Below are positions 27,846 to 35,740 of a DNA stretch of 64,000 nt, piece by piece; the stretch's first letter is position 1, and each line of letters begins with the position of its first letter. The position numbers were made by a program, and so were the translations under genes. Origin of the DNA: UBA5109 sp963975155 (GTDB lineage: Bacteria; Pseudomonadota; Gammaproteobacteria; Pseudomonadales; Pseudohongiellaceae); the NCBI GenBank assembly GCA_963975155.1, contig CAXBFG010000004.1:62001-126000 (forward strand), in the 5' to 3' direction. The notes under the pieces are model-generated. The model made no database searches and was not told where the DNA came from. It was given only the letters and a program-made list of their open reading frames with translations.

Positions 27846-28454
27846 CTAATCAGTCAAGGCTGCCCTTAAGTCTGGAAAGTTTTCGTCCAGAATAACATTC
27901 CATTGATAAACCCGGTCTGCGTATCTCTCCAGAAATGCCGCTGCATTACCTTCAATTCTGATGGACTGAATTGTATCGCCACGACTAATTTGTCGAATAA
28001 GCTCCCTGCCATTATGTATTTTTCCGAACACTGTGTGCAGCTCATTCAAATGCGGAGTAGCAACGTGGGTAATGAAAAATTGACTGCCATTGGTATCGGG
28101 CCCTGAATTGGCCATGGATAGAATGCCATCCTGATTATGTCGCATACGGATTTCATCCTCGAACTGGTAGCCTGGACCACCTGAACCGTCGCCAAAGGGA
28201 TCTCCCCCTTGTGCCATAAAATCCTCGATAACACGATGAAAGGTCAGACCATCATAATATCCACGAGTGGCCAGATTCACGAAATTAGCGACCGTTATCG
28301 GAGCCACGGATTTGTAGAGTAAAAACTCCATACTTCCATGTTCGGTTTCAATCACCGCATAGAGTTCTGCTGGATCTTTTGCTTCTTGTGCATTAGCACT
28401 CAGAGTGAACGATAAACTTACAATCAGTGCCCAAATTATCTTGCCTGTCTTCAT
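27846..28454 (-). CDS. exported cyclophilin-type peptidyl-prolyl isomerase
   Basis: Speeds cis-trans isomerisation of prolyl bonds, here in the periplasm. A signal peptide ends at about SANAQ (residue 23). The cyclophilin core shows FHRVIEDFMAQGGDP, GSQFFIT and a HLNELHTVFGKI block. 202 residues, close to PpiA, with a slightly longer C-terminal tail. Confidence 0.9.
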   Translation of the reverse strand: MKTGKIIWALIVSLSFTLSANAQEAKDPAELYAVIETEHGSMEFLLYKSVAPITVANFVNLATRGYYDGLTFHRVIEDFMAQGGDPFGDGSGGPGYQFEDEIRMRHNQDGILSMANSGPDTNGSQFFITHVATPHLNELHTVFGKIHNGRELIRQISRGDTIQSIRIEGNAAAFLERYADRVYQWNVILDENFPDLRAALTD

Positions 28455-28487
28455 CAGTATTTACTCCAGCTGTATAAATGCGCCTTA

Positions 28488-29330
28488 TTATAGTTCCTTT
28501 TCTGCTTGCGTGTTCAAGAACTCCGCTATGGCACTGACCAGCGGTTTCATAAAGTAGGTTCTTTCCGGCATGATAGATACCCGTATGCCCTGCTCCTCCA
28601 GCATATCCCTTACTACCGGGCCAACAGCAGCAACAAAAGTATTGCTCAAGCCAGCCATTAATGATTTTTCGAGCTGATGCTGGCTGGCCACCTTAAACAA
28701 GCGATGGACCTGTGCTTGAGAAGTAAAGGCTATAACATCAATTTCATCGAGCGCCATGGTTTGAATCAGATCAACTACTTTTGATTCTTCCAATTGATTT
28801 GCATAAACATACGGCGCCACCGGGCTTACAATGGCTCCGCGCTGTTGCAGATAGCTAATCAGCTTTATATTCGGGTCTTCACCATAGAGCTGGACTGCTA
28901 TATTTAATCCATTTATATCCATTGATTGCAGGCTGGCTATTACACCATCAGTTGTAGGTGTGACTGCCTCAAGCTCACGTTCCAGACCAATTTCGCGTAA
29001 AGCCTGAAAGGGTTTGGGGCCTCTGCACAGCTTCTCAGATCTGGCAAGCGCTTCAATAAATCCTGCATCTAATTGATATTTCTCTGCCAGACTGAGCAAA
29101 CGCCTGAGCCCTTCACCGGTAAGTAATATAAAAATATCAGGTGGTTTGCTGATAAAGTCTTCCAGCCATTTCAGTACCGGCTTTGGATCAGGCACATCAT
29201 GAATAGAAACCAGTGGCACTGGGACCACCATTGCACCTCTCTTACGCAGCATCTCTGTCATCAGCAGTAATTGCCTGTTTTCCGGCACTGCGATCACCCG
29301 TCCGCTCAAGCTTAAATCTGGTGAAATCAT
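28488..29330 (-). CDS. HemD-like uroporphyrinogen-III synthase family protein
   Basis: 280 residues with the two-lobed HemD fold, recognised from the N-terminal GRVIAVPENRQ, the central VQLYGED and the C-terminal DVIAFTSQAQV segments. HemD closes hydroxymethylbilane to uroporphyrinogen III for heme and siroheme. Here it stands alone, without hemC, hemX or hemY, so it may be a second copy, such as those paired with nitrite/nitrate assimilation. A GGGAGG Shine-Dalgarno lies before the ATG. Confidence 0.78.
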   Translation of the reverse strand: MISPDLSLSGRVIAVPENRQLLLMTEMLRKRGAMVVPVPLVSIHDVPDPKPVLKWLEDFISKPPDIFILLTGEGLRRLLSLAEKYQLDAGFIEALARSEKLCRGPKPFQALREIGLERELEAVTPTTDGVIASLQSMDINGLNIAVQLYGEDPNIKLISYLQQRGAIVSPVAPYVYANQLEESKVVDLIQTMALDEIDVIAFTSQAQVHRLFKVASQHQLEKSLMAGLSNTFVAAVGPVVRDMLEEQGIRVSIMPERTYFMKPLVSAIAEFLNTQAEKEL

Positions 29331-29728
29331 TAAATCCTCCCTGCAGGAAAGTAATGGATTATGGAAGGATTATGGCTTTGTGCAAGCGCTATTCTTCAGT
29401 TGTAAAGCAAATAATGTGAACAAGGTAACACTTTTATGCGCATTCACCTGCATAAAGTGTGTATTTTTAGGTCACATTTCAAATTTTTGTTACCTATCTG
29501 GATATTATTTTTCGTTAACTTTACAAAATCTTAATCGAACTCTGCTATTTCAATCACTTAGAAGAATAATCTCATGATGCTCATTCAACTAAATAAAGTA
29601 ACAATATTGAAGATAATGTGAATTTTTAACACAAAGTGTTACCGTTTTTAAAAATATAGTGTTACTATAGCGCCACGTTTTTAAAAGAGACGTATTAATC
29701 ATCCAACATTCTTAAAAGGAGCCCGGCG
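29331..29728. promoter_or_regulatory. intergenic regulatory region with repeated GTAACA/TGTTAC boxes
   Basis: About 400 bp with no gene. Five copies of GTAACA or its complement lie at 29425, 29488, 29598, 29637 and 29660. The fourth is part of a 15-bp palindrome TAACAC-AAA-GTGTTA (29627-29641), and AGTGTTAC recurs 23 bp later. Arms at 29428-29439 and 29450-29460 (ACACTTTTATGC/GCATAAAGTGT, one bulge) form a further inverted repeat. A possible promoter is TTACCG (29639-29644), 18 bp, TACTAT (29663-29668). Its two elements coincide with the two AGTGTTAC copies, so a bound protein would block it. The regulator is unknown. Confidence 0.55.
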
Positions 29729-29851
29729 GTGAACAGAGTAGTACTGAGTATTGAAGAGAAAGAAACATTGGTGGAATATGTCAAATCAGCGTTAAGTACG
29801 CTGGCAGTCTTGATAGTTCCGGTATTAGCTTTATGGGCATCATTTTCTTGA
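29729..29851 (+). CDS. 40-residue predicted membrane protein
   Basis: A GTG start lies 7 nt after a strong AAAAGGAG Shine-Dalgarno; the frame runs 40 codons to TGA. The protein has a charged N-terminal half (SIEEKETLVEYVKSAL) and one hydrophobic helix from about residue 20 to the end. It is followed by a terminator at 29936-29990, so it looks like a complete single-gene unit. I do not recognise the family; one-helix small proteins often modify larger membrane complexes, but no partner is evident. Confidence 0.6.
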   Translation: MNRVVLSIEEKETLVEYVKSALSTLAVLIVPVLALWASFS

Positions 29852-29935
29852 TAGCCCAATACAGAATTTAACACAGCTAGTAAAGAATCCCCCCTTGCCT
29901 TTATTAGCTGGCAGTTAAGCTTAAATTTTTTAAAC

Positions 29936-29990
29936 GCGCAGCCTACTGAGTCATACCCCTTCTATATATTTCAGGCTGCGCTTTTTTTTT
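29936..29990 (+). terminator. Rho-independent terminator after the small membrane protein
   Basis: Nine-bp GCGCAGCCT/AGGCTGCGC arms around a 28-nt loop are followed by nine T. It points with the small protein gene and ends 10 bp before the moaB stop. Confidence 0.8.
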
Positions 29991-30000
29991 GCCTGAATTT

Positions 30001-30522
30001 TCAGGAATCCGTAATCCTGCCGACAAAATTACACGGTTTATGCTGGCTGTTTAGTTGTTCGGCAATAATACCTTCCCATGCTGTTTTACATGCCCCGGTT
30101 GACCCAGGCATACAAAAAATAACGGTATCATTGCTCAACCCCGCAAAGGCTCTGGACTGTACTGTTGAAGAACCAATTTCCTGATAGGACAAGGCCCTGA
30201 AAAGCTCCCCAAAACCATCTATAGTGGAATCCAGTAAAGGGCTGATTGCCACCACTGTATTGTCTCTGCGGGTGAAACCCGTACCACCAGTCAGTAAAAT
30301 TGCCTGAATACTGTTATCGGCAACAAGATTGGCGACCAGAGCTCGCAATCGATAGATATCGTCTTTACAGATATGCTTTTCAGCCAGACGATGCCCTGCT
30401 TCTGTTAACTGCTTTTCAAGATAATGGCCAGAACTATCATTTTCCTCTGTGCGAGTATCCGAAACTGTTACTACGGCAATATTCAGAGCGACGAAAACTT
30501 CTTGTGCTTTATTACCTGCCAC
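30001..30522 (-). CDS. moaB: molybdenum cofactor biosynthesis protein B (MoaB/MogA family)
   Basis: Of the MogA/MoaB fold, which adenylylates molybdopterin before metal insertion. Seen are VSDTRTEENDSSG near the N terminus, LLTGGTGFTRRD and MPGSTGACKTAW. 173 residues. It lies 3 bp after moaA on the same strand. Confidence 0.92.
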   Translation of the reverse strand: MAGNKAQEVFVALNIAVVTVSDTRTEENDSSGHYLEKQLTEAGHRLAEKHICKDDIYRLRALVANLVADNSIQAILLTGGTGFTRRDNTVVAISPLLDSTIDGFGELFRALSYQEIGSSTVQSRAFAGLSNDTVIFCMPGSTGACKTAWEGIIAEQLNSQHKPCNFVGRITDS

Positions 30523-30525
30523 CGA

Positions 30526-31527
30526 TTAACCTCCGGTCATATTCATAAATCTAACTATCTGGGGCTGCTCTTTATCATAGAAATAATGCCGTAATGGCTT
30601 GATATCCATGGCTTTAATAATACTTTCTTTCAATAACTCAGTATTTTCAGGCTGTTCACGCAAAAGTTGTCGTAAATCGCTTGAATATTCATTTCCCAAA
30701 CAGAGCAGCAAGCGACCTTCAACAGTCACCCGAACACGGTTGCAGCTTTCACAGAAGTTATGTGAAACAGGTGAGATAAAGCCTACTTTTGTAGACTGAC
30801 CCTGCAATTGATAATACCTGGATGGACCGGCAGTCGTCATTTCAATGGGTTCAATAACATAACGTTCTGCAATCATATCCCTGACCTCCTGGTTGGATAC
30901 CGTGGTATCCAGCCTTTCATGATCACTGATTTCACCCAGTGGCATTTCTTCAATAAAAGCGATATTGATACCCAGCCCCATAGCGTATTCCAGCAGCTTA
31001 ATGACTTCCTGGTCGTTTATGCCTCGCAGCACTACCGTATTTAATCGCACACCCTCAAATCCGGCAGCAACAGCACTTTCGACACCCTTCAGTACCTTTG
31101 CAAGCTCTCCGGTTCGGGTCATTGTCTTGAAGCGGACGGGATCAAGACTGTCAAGACTGATATTGATGCGGCTCACCCCTGCGTCCCTTAGAGGTACGGC
31201 CAGTTTTTCCAGTTGCGAACCATTTGTTGTCAACAATAACTCCTGCAATCCGGGCAATTTACCTATTTTTTCGATCAGTGACATGACATTATTTCTGATC
31301 AGCGGCTCACCACCGGTCAGGCGAATTTTATTAACCCCCAGTTCGGTAAAGGCCTGGGCAACTTTATAGATTTCCTCAAGACTTAATATCTGCTTACGGG
31401 GCAAAAAAGTCATTTCTTCTGACATGCAATACACACAACGAAAATCACATCGATCTGTCAGTGACAAACGCACATAATCTATATGACGACCGTGTTTATC
31501 GATTAATCTTGTATTTTGCTCAGACAT
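30526..31527 (-). CDS. moaA: GTP 3',8-cyclase
   Basis: Radical-SAM enzyme of the first step of molybdenum cofactor synthesis. The N-terminal cluster motif is CDFRCVYC. The second cluster is formed by CESCNRVR and a later Cys in LLLCLG, and the functional C-terminal Gly-Gly tail is present. 333 residues. Divergent from modB. Confidence 0.96.
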   Translation of the reverse strand: MSEQNTRLIDKHGRHIDYVRLSLTDRCDFRCVYCMSEEMTFLPRKQILSLEEIYKVAQAFTELGVNKIRLTGGEPLIRNNVMSLIEKIGKLPGLQELLLTTNGSQLEKLAVPLRDAGVSRINISLDSLDPVRFKTMTRTGELAKVLKGVESAVAAGFEGVRLNTVVLRGINDQEVIKLLEYAMGLGINIAFIEEMPLGEISDHERLDTTVSNQEVRDMIAERYVIEPIEMTTAGPSRYYQLQGQSTKVGFISPVSHNFCESCNRVRVTVEGRLLLCLGNEYSSDLRQLLREQPENTELLKESIIKAMDIKPLRHYFYDKEQPQIVRFMNMTGG

Positions 31528-31736
31528 TTAAGCCTTATATCTCGGTTTTCTGTACTTAGTGGCCCTCGATAATACAGCAATTAAAAGCGTCTAGCTAAAG
31601 CTTACTACGCCAGCTAGTGCTTCACTTTGAAATTTCTTGTGGCTTAAAGCGCTGTAACTGGACACATAGCCATGCAGACACTTACCATGCGTGTTTTGGC
31701 TATTCCTAATGGAAAAAATACAGGCATGCAGTATTC

Positions 31737-32417
31737 ATGTTCACTCCTGACGACCTGACAGCATTTTTTCTCACCCTGAAACTTGCCCTGGTTACTACCA
31801 TCATTCTGCTAATCGTGGGCACCCCTCTGGCCTGGTGGCTGGCTCGCAGCCGCTGGCGCTATAAATTTATCCTCGAAGCCATGGTTGCATTGCCTCTGGT
31901 GTTGCCACCAACCGTACTGGGTTTTTATTTGCTGTTAATGCTCGGTGCTAACGGCCCGATTGGATCCCTGTTTCAGGCCATGGGAGCAGAACCATTGGCG
32001 TTCAGTTTCAGTGGTCTGGTAATCGGCTCAGTTTTCTATTCCATTCCTTTTGTGGTGCAACCCCTCCAGGATGCTTTTAATAATATTGGCAGACGACCAC
32101 TGGAAGTTGCTGCAACATTAGGAGCTTCTCCCCTGGATCGCTTCTGGACTGTAGCCATCCCGCTGGCCCGACCGGGTTTTTTAACAGCATGTGTTTTGGG
32201 ATTCGCTCATACCATTGGTGAATTTGGTGTAGTTCTGATGATAGGAGGAAATATTCCTGGTGAGACACAGGTATTGTCTATTGCCATTTATGAACATGTT
32301 GAAGTACTCGACTATGCCAATGCACATATCCTGTCTGCAGCACTGGTAGTGTTGTCTTTCCTGATGCTTTTGACGGTTTATGCCCTCAATGGGCGATTTA
32401 AGGTTGTTCGGCTGTGA
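31737..32417 (+). CDS. modB: molybdate ABC transporter permease
   Basis: Inner-membrane channel of molybdate import. 226 residues with about five transmembrane helices and the ABC permease loop (EVAATLGASPLDRFWTVAIP). The usual binding protein gene modA is not upstream, so ModA must be encoded elsewhere. It overlaps modC. Confidence 0.93.
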   Translation: MFTPDDLTAFFLTLKLALVTTIILLIVGTPLAWWLARSRWRYKFILEAMVALPLVLPPTVLGFYLLLMLGANGPIGSLFQAMGAEPLAFSFSGLVIGSVFYSIPFVVQPLQDAFNNIGRRPLEVAATLGASPLDRFWTVAIPLARPGFLTACVLGFAHTIGEFGVVLMIGGNIPGETQVLSIAIYEHVEVLDYANAHILSAALVVLSFLMLLTVYALNGRFKVVRL

Positions 32418-33478
32418 GAGTTATCGCGCAATTTAAAATACCCCGTACTGAGTTGTTGAACTTTAATTTTGATATTTCAGCACAGGGAATTACAGCGGTG
32501 TTTGGCATTTCAGGTAGCGGCAAAACTTCCTTGCTAAGGGCGATAGCCGGCCTGGATTTTCATGCCGGATCCTATCTCCAGATCGGAGATGATATTTGGC
32601 AGGATGAAAGCAGCTTTCTCAAGCCGCATAAACGATCAATCGGATATGTTTTCCAGGAAGCCAGCCTCTTTGAACACCTTACTGTTCTGCAAAATATACA
32701 ATATGGCATCAAGCGAATGGCGACTTCTGCCTCCGTCATTTCTTTGCCTCAAGTCATAGAATTATTAGGTTTGGAAGCACTGCTAGAACGTAAGCCTGCC
32801 CAGCTTTCTGGCGGCGAACGTCAACGTGTTGCCATTGCACGGGCTCTGGCAGTTAACCCGCGTATCTTATTAATGGATGAACCCCTGGCCTCGCTTGATC
32901 AAACCCGCAAGGAAGAGCTGCTGCCTTATATTGAATCACTAAACAGGCAACTGAATATTCCGGTTTTCTATGTAAGTCATGCCAGTGAAGAAATAGCCCG
33001 CCTGGCTGATCAGCTTATTTTTATAGAGGACAGCATGATAAAAGCTGCCGGACCTATAGAAAATTTACTGACGCGAACTGATTTGTCTCTGGCGCATCGT
33101 CGCCAGGCAGAATCGCTTATTTTCGCTACTGCTGAGCAATACGACGCAAAATTTCAGTTAAATTATTTGAGTTCCGCCGCAGGAACATTCGTGGTGCCGG
33201 GAACTAAACTTGTACCGGGCAAACAGGTGAGGTTACGTCTGACTGCACAGGACATCAGCCTCACCCTGGAGGCCCAAAAAGACACCAGCATACTGAATAT
33301 TTTTCCGGCGCTAGTGGATGAACTTATTCCCGAAGACAATGCCCAGCTTACTGTACGTTTACTGATCAACAATCTGCCGGTGCTTGCCAGGATCACGCTT
33401 AAGTCTGCTGCCAATTTGCAATTGCAAAAAAACAAGTCTGTGTTTGCGCAGATAAAAAGTGTCGCCGTGCTGGCTTGA
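32414..33478 (+). CDS. modC: molybdate ABC transporter ATP-binding protein
   Basis: Energises molybdate import. Walker A GISGSGKTS, signature LSGGERQRV, Walker B ILLMDEPLASLD, and a C-terminal MOP-type molybdate-binding domain (about 290-350). The start is a GTG inside the modB stop, so the two are coupled. 354 residues. Confidence 0.95.
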   Translation: MRVIAQFKIPRTELLNFNFDISAQGITAVFGISGSGKTSLLRAIAGLDFHAGSYLQIGDDIWQDESSFLKPHKRSIGYVFQEASLFEHLTVLQNIQYGIKRMATSASVISLPQVIELLGLEALLERKPAQLSGGERQRVAIARALAVNPRILLMDEPLASLDQTRKEELLPYIESLNRQLNIPVFYVSHASEEIARLADQLIFIEDSMIKAAGPIENLLTRTDLSLAHRRQAESLIFATAEQYDAKFQLNYLSSAAGTFVVPGTKLVPGKQVRLRLTAQDISLTLEAQKDTSILNIFPALVDELIPEDNAQLTVRLLINNLPVLARITLKSAANLQLQKNKSVFAQIKSVAVLA

Positions 33479-33521
33479 GAGTATTTTCGGCCACCTGAAA
33501 TGTTCAGGCAGAATTATTACC

Positions 33522-33554
33522 TGTGAACCAGCTAATAAATTTCACACTTTTTTT
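33522..33554 (+). terminator. possible terminator after modC
   Basis: Six-bp arms TGTGAA/TTCACA around a 13-nt loop, followed by C and seven T. The stem is weak and AT-rich. It lies in the short convergent gap between modC and fpr. Confidence 0.45.
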
Positions 33555-33577
33555 AGCAACAGTTTCAGCCGCAATTT

Positions 33578-34321
33578 TTACCAATAGTTTTCAGTTGTAA
33601 TCTGCCCGGGTTTACGCCGCAGGTTCTTTGTGAAGCCCCTGGCTTTCAACAGCTCAACACTCTCCTTCACCATGGCGGGATTGCCGCACAGCATGATTTG
33701 TGATGTGTCAGTGGCGAGTTTCAAGCCTAACTTCTGTTCCAGACTTCCGTCATTCAGGCTTTGCGGAATTCTCCCCTTAATGGCCCCTGGAAAATTATCG
33801 CGGCTGACAAAAGCCTGGAACCTGAATTGCTCAGCATGCTGTGCAGAAATTTTTTCGACCAGACTCTGATATGCTAAATCACGACCGGTTCTTACGCCTT
33901 CAACCAGGACGATATTTTCATAACTCTGCCAGACTTCTTCAGTACCCAATATGGAAAAATAAGGCGCAATGCCCGTTCCTGTACCTATCATCCATAAATC
34001 TCGCGCTGTTGGCACTTCATCAAGCGTAAAAAAACCATTGGCCTGCTGCTTGACCAATACAGTGTCACCCTCAGACAGGCCAACCAGGGCATTCGAAAGC
34101 ACACCATCAGTTGCAACATAGAAAAAAAACTCGAGGGGTTGCTGTCCAGGAGAGCTTAAAAAAGAATAAGGCCTGGCAATCTCCTCATCATTGATCAGCA
34201 GAGCCAGACTGGTAAATTGCCCGGCGGTAAAATCATCGATATCGGCATCAACCTTTAATGAAAAAAGATTTTCATGCCAGTGAATGTTCGCGACGATTTT
34301 ACCTTCAACCCATTTTGCCAA
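33578..34321 (-). CDS. fpr: ferredoxin/flavodoxin-NADP+ reductase
   Basis: FAD enzyme moving electrons between NADPH and ferredoxin or flavodoxin. Seen are the FAD motif RPYSFLSSP, the NADP motif GTGTGIAP and a C terminus ending in an aromatic residue. 247 residues, the bacterial FPR size. It lies 32 bp downstream of the second CotH gene and may be its own unit. Confidence 0.93.
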   Translation of the reverse strand: MAKWVEGKIVANIHWHENLFSLKVDADIDDFTAGQFTSLALLINDEEIARPYSFLSSPGQQPLEFFFYVATDGVLSNALVGLSEGDTVLVKQQANGFFTLDEVPTARDLWMIGTGTGIAPYFSILGTEEVWQSYENIVLVEGVRTGRDLAYQSLVEKISAQHAEQFRFQAFVSRDNFPGAIKGRIPQSLNDGSLEQKLGLKLATDTSQIMLCGNPAMVKESVELLKARGFTKNLRRKPGQITTENYW

Positions 34322-34353
34322 AACTACTACCTCTCTTTTTAACTGCGTGCAGG

Positions 34354-35682
34354 CTAACGGATAAATTGTACGCTTCTGCGTGTTAAGGCTACATCGCGCA
34401 AAAATTGCTGTTCACTGAGTGTGTCGGATAAGGGGATTACTTCTGCCAGTTCATCCATGATTCTGACAGCATGATTATTGGTCGTCCAGCGGCTAAGCAG
34501 CTCTTCTCTTGCTGCCTGTATGTCGGCTCGGTAACTACTTCTGATAAAGCGTTCCTTAAGTGCATTACCATAGCCATATCCAAAACCACCCATAAAATCC
34601 CCGCTACCCAAGGCAAGATTCATATCCCAGCTTATAACGGTAAAATTTTCATCAACCAGGTCATACCAGAATAAAAAATTCTTGCCGGGGCCCGACATAT
34701 CATCAAAATTTTGCAGGATGTCCTGAGTAGCTACATAGCGTGCAAAACTTTCTATATCAACCCAGTCTGCCAACTCAGCTTCAAATTTTTCTGCATCCAC
34801 ATCCTCAATCCATTTAAGCAGTGCGATGAGCGGCGTTAAATCATGAGTATCCTTGGCATTGATCTGATCAAAATCAGTTTCATAATAAAGCGGGTCATCC
34901 CCCAGATATCGAAAACGATTTTCACTGCGGGACTTATAAAGCACACCACTACCCAAACCCAATGCTTCGGCATAGCGTTTGTCCGGGTTCTCTATAACCA
35001 GTCGCGTGGCCGTTGGGAAACCATTAACGCTAAAAGTAACCCAGGTGTAATCTTGTGACACTTGCCCCGAATCGGCGATCAGTTCCAGAGATAAGGCTTC
35101 GTTGAGATTTGTGCTGCCTGTTTTTCCAGGCCTGATGGCCAGTTTCTCTCTGCCTTGATAGGCAAGGTTATCTTCAAACTCATCAAAGCTGACTGCCAGT
35201 GGCAGAGTGGACGGATTATCAAATGTCGCATTACTCATTCGGCCTCCTCCCCCCCAACCGCGTGAGCTTCGCCCCAACTCTCTTAGAGTGGAGTTGCCTT
35301 TTAGTCTCACGCCTATGTTTTCAATCAAGGTTCCGTCTATAAGGATATCTGCCGCAACCCAGGTTTTTAATCCACTACGTTTGTAGTCTTCCATCAGGGT
35401 CTGATAATTCTCATCACTGATGCTCAGTTCGATGCTATGCGGCACCTGCTTTTCGAAGAGATCCACATTGCCAATTATATTAAAGCGTGAATTTGTGGTT
35501 TGCTCCTGAGTTTCATGGGTAAAGATAATCGGATCTATACGGAATGAACCGAGCGAGACTGCTGTAACAAGCAACACTAAAATTGAACCAAAGATTAGTC
35601 GACTATGATGTCTGACAGACACTGGAACACTGCGTTTCCACCAGGAACGGTAAACTTCGACAGGTTTATTATTTTGAACCAT
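34354..35682 (-). CDS. CotH-family atypical kinase, membrane-anchored (second copy)
   Basis: 442 residues: one N-terminal transmembrane helix (about 27-46), then a CotH kinase-like domain outside the membrane. CotH proteins are distant relatives of protein kinases; in Bacillus they phosphorylate spore-coat proteins. Visible are RLKGNSTL, NEALSLELI, a likely catalytic Asp pair (D327/D328 in NFDDM), the metal-binding Asn (N335 in GPGKNF) and the DFG-like Asp (D353 in SWDMN). In place of the neighbour's Met-rich repeat it has a Gly-rich segment (GDFMGGFGYGYG). Substrate unknown. It is the last gene of the VTC-DUF4956-CotH-CotH run, 58 bp after the first CotH. Confidence 0.85.
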   Translation of the reverse strand: MVQNNKPVEVYRSWWKRSVPVSVRHHSRLIFGSILVLLVTAVSLGSFRIDPIIFTHETQEQTTNSRFNIIGNVDLFEKQVPHSIELSISDENYQTLMEDYKRSGLKTWVAADILIDGTLIENIGVRLKGNSTLRELGRSSRGWGGGGRMSNATFDNPSTLPLAVSFDEFEDNLAYQGREKLAIRPGKTGSTNLNEALSLELIADSGQVSQDYTWVTFSVNGFPTATRLVIENPDKRYAEALGLGSGVLYKSRSENRFRYLGDDPLYYETDFDQINAKDTHDLTPLIALLKWIEDVDAEKFEAELADWVDIESFARYVATQDILQNFDDMSGPGKNFLFWYDLVDENFTVISWDMNLALGSGDFMGGFGYGYGNALKERFIRSSYRADIQAAREELLSRWTTNNHAVRIMDELAEVIPLSDTLSEQQFLRDVALTRRSVQFIR

Positions 35683-35740
35683 AGACTAAAGCCAGATTGC
35701 TTGAGCTAATACGAGAGTTTTCCAACCCAACCCTCGGGGA

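Noticed and set aside
31528..31736. A molybdenum cofactor riboswitch or ModE site between moaA and modB
   Set aside because: I could not find the conserved structure or a ModE-like palindrome; only a CTAGCT/AGCTAG pair is seen.
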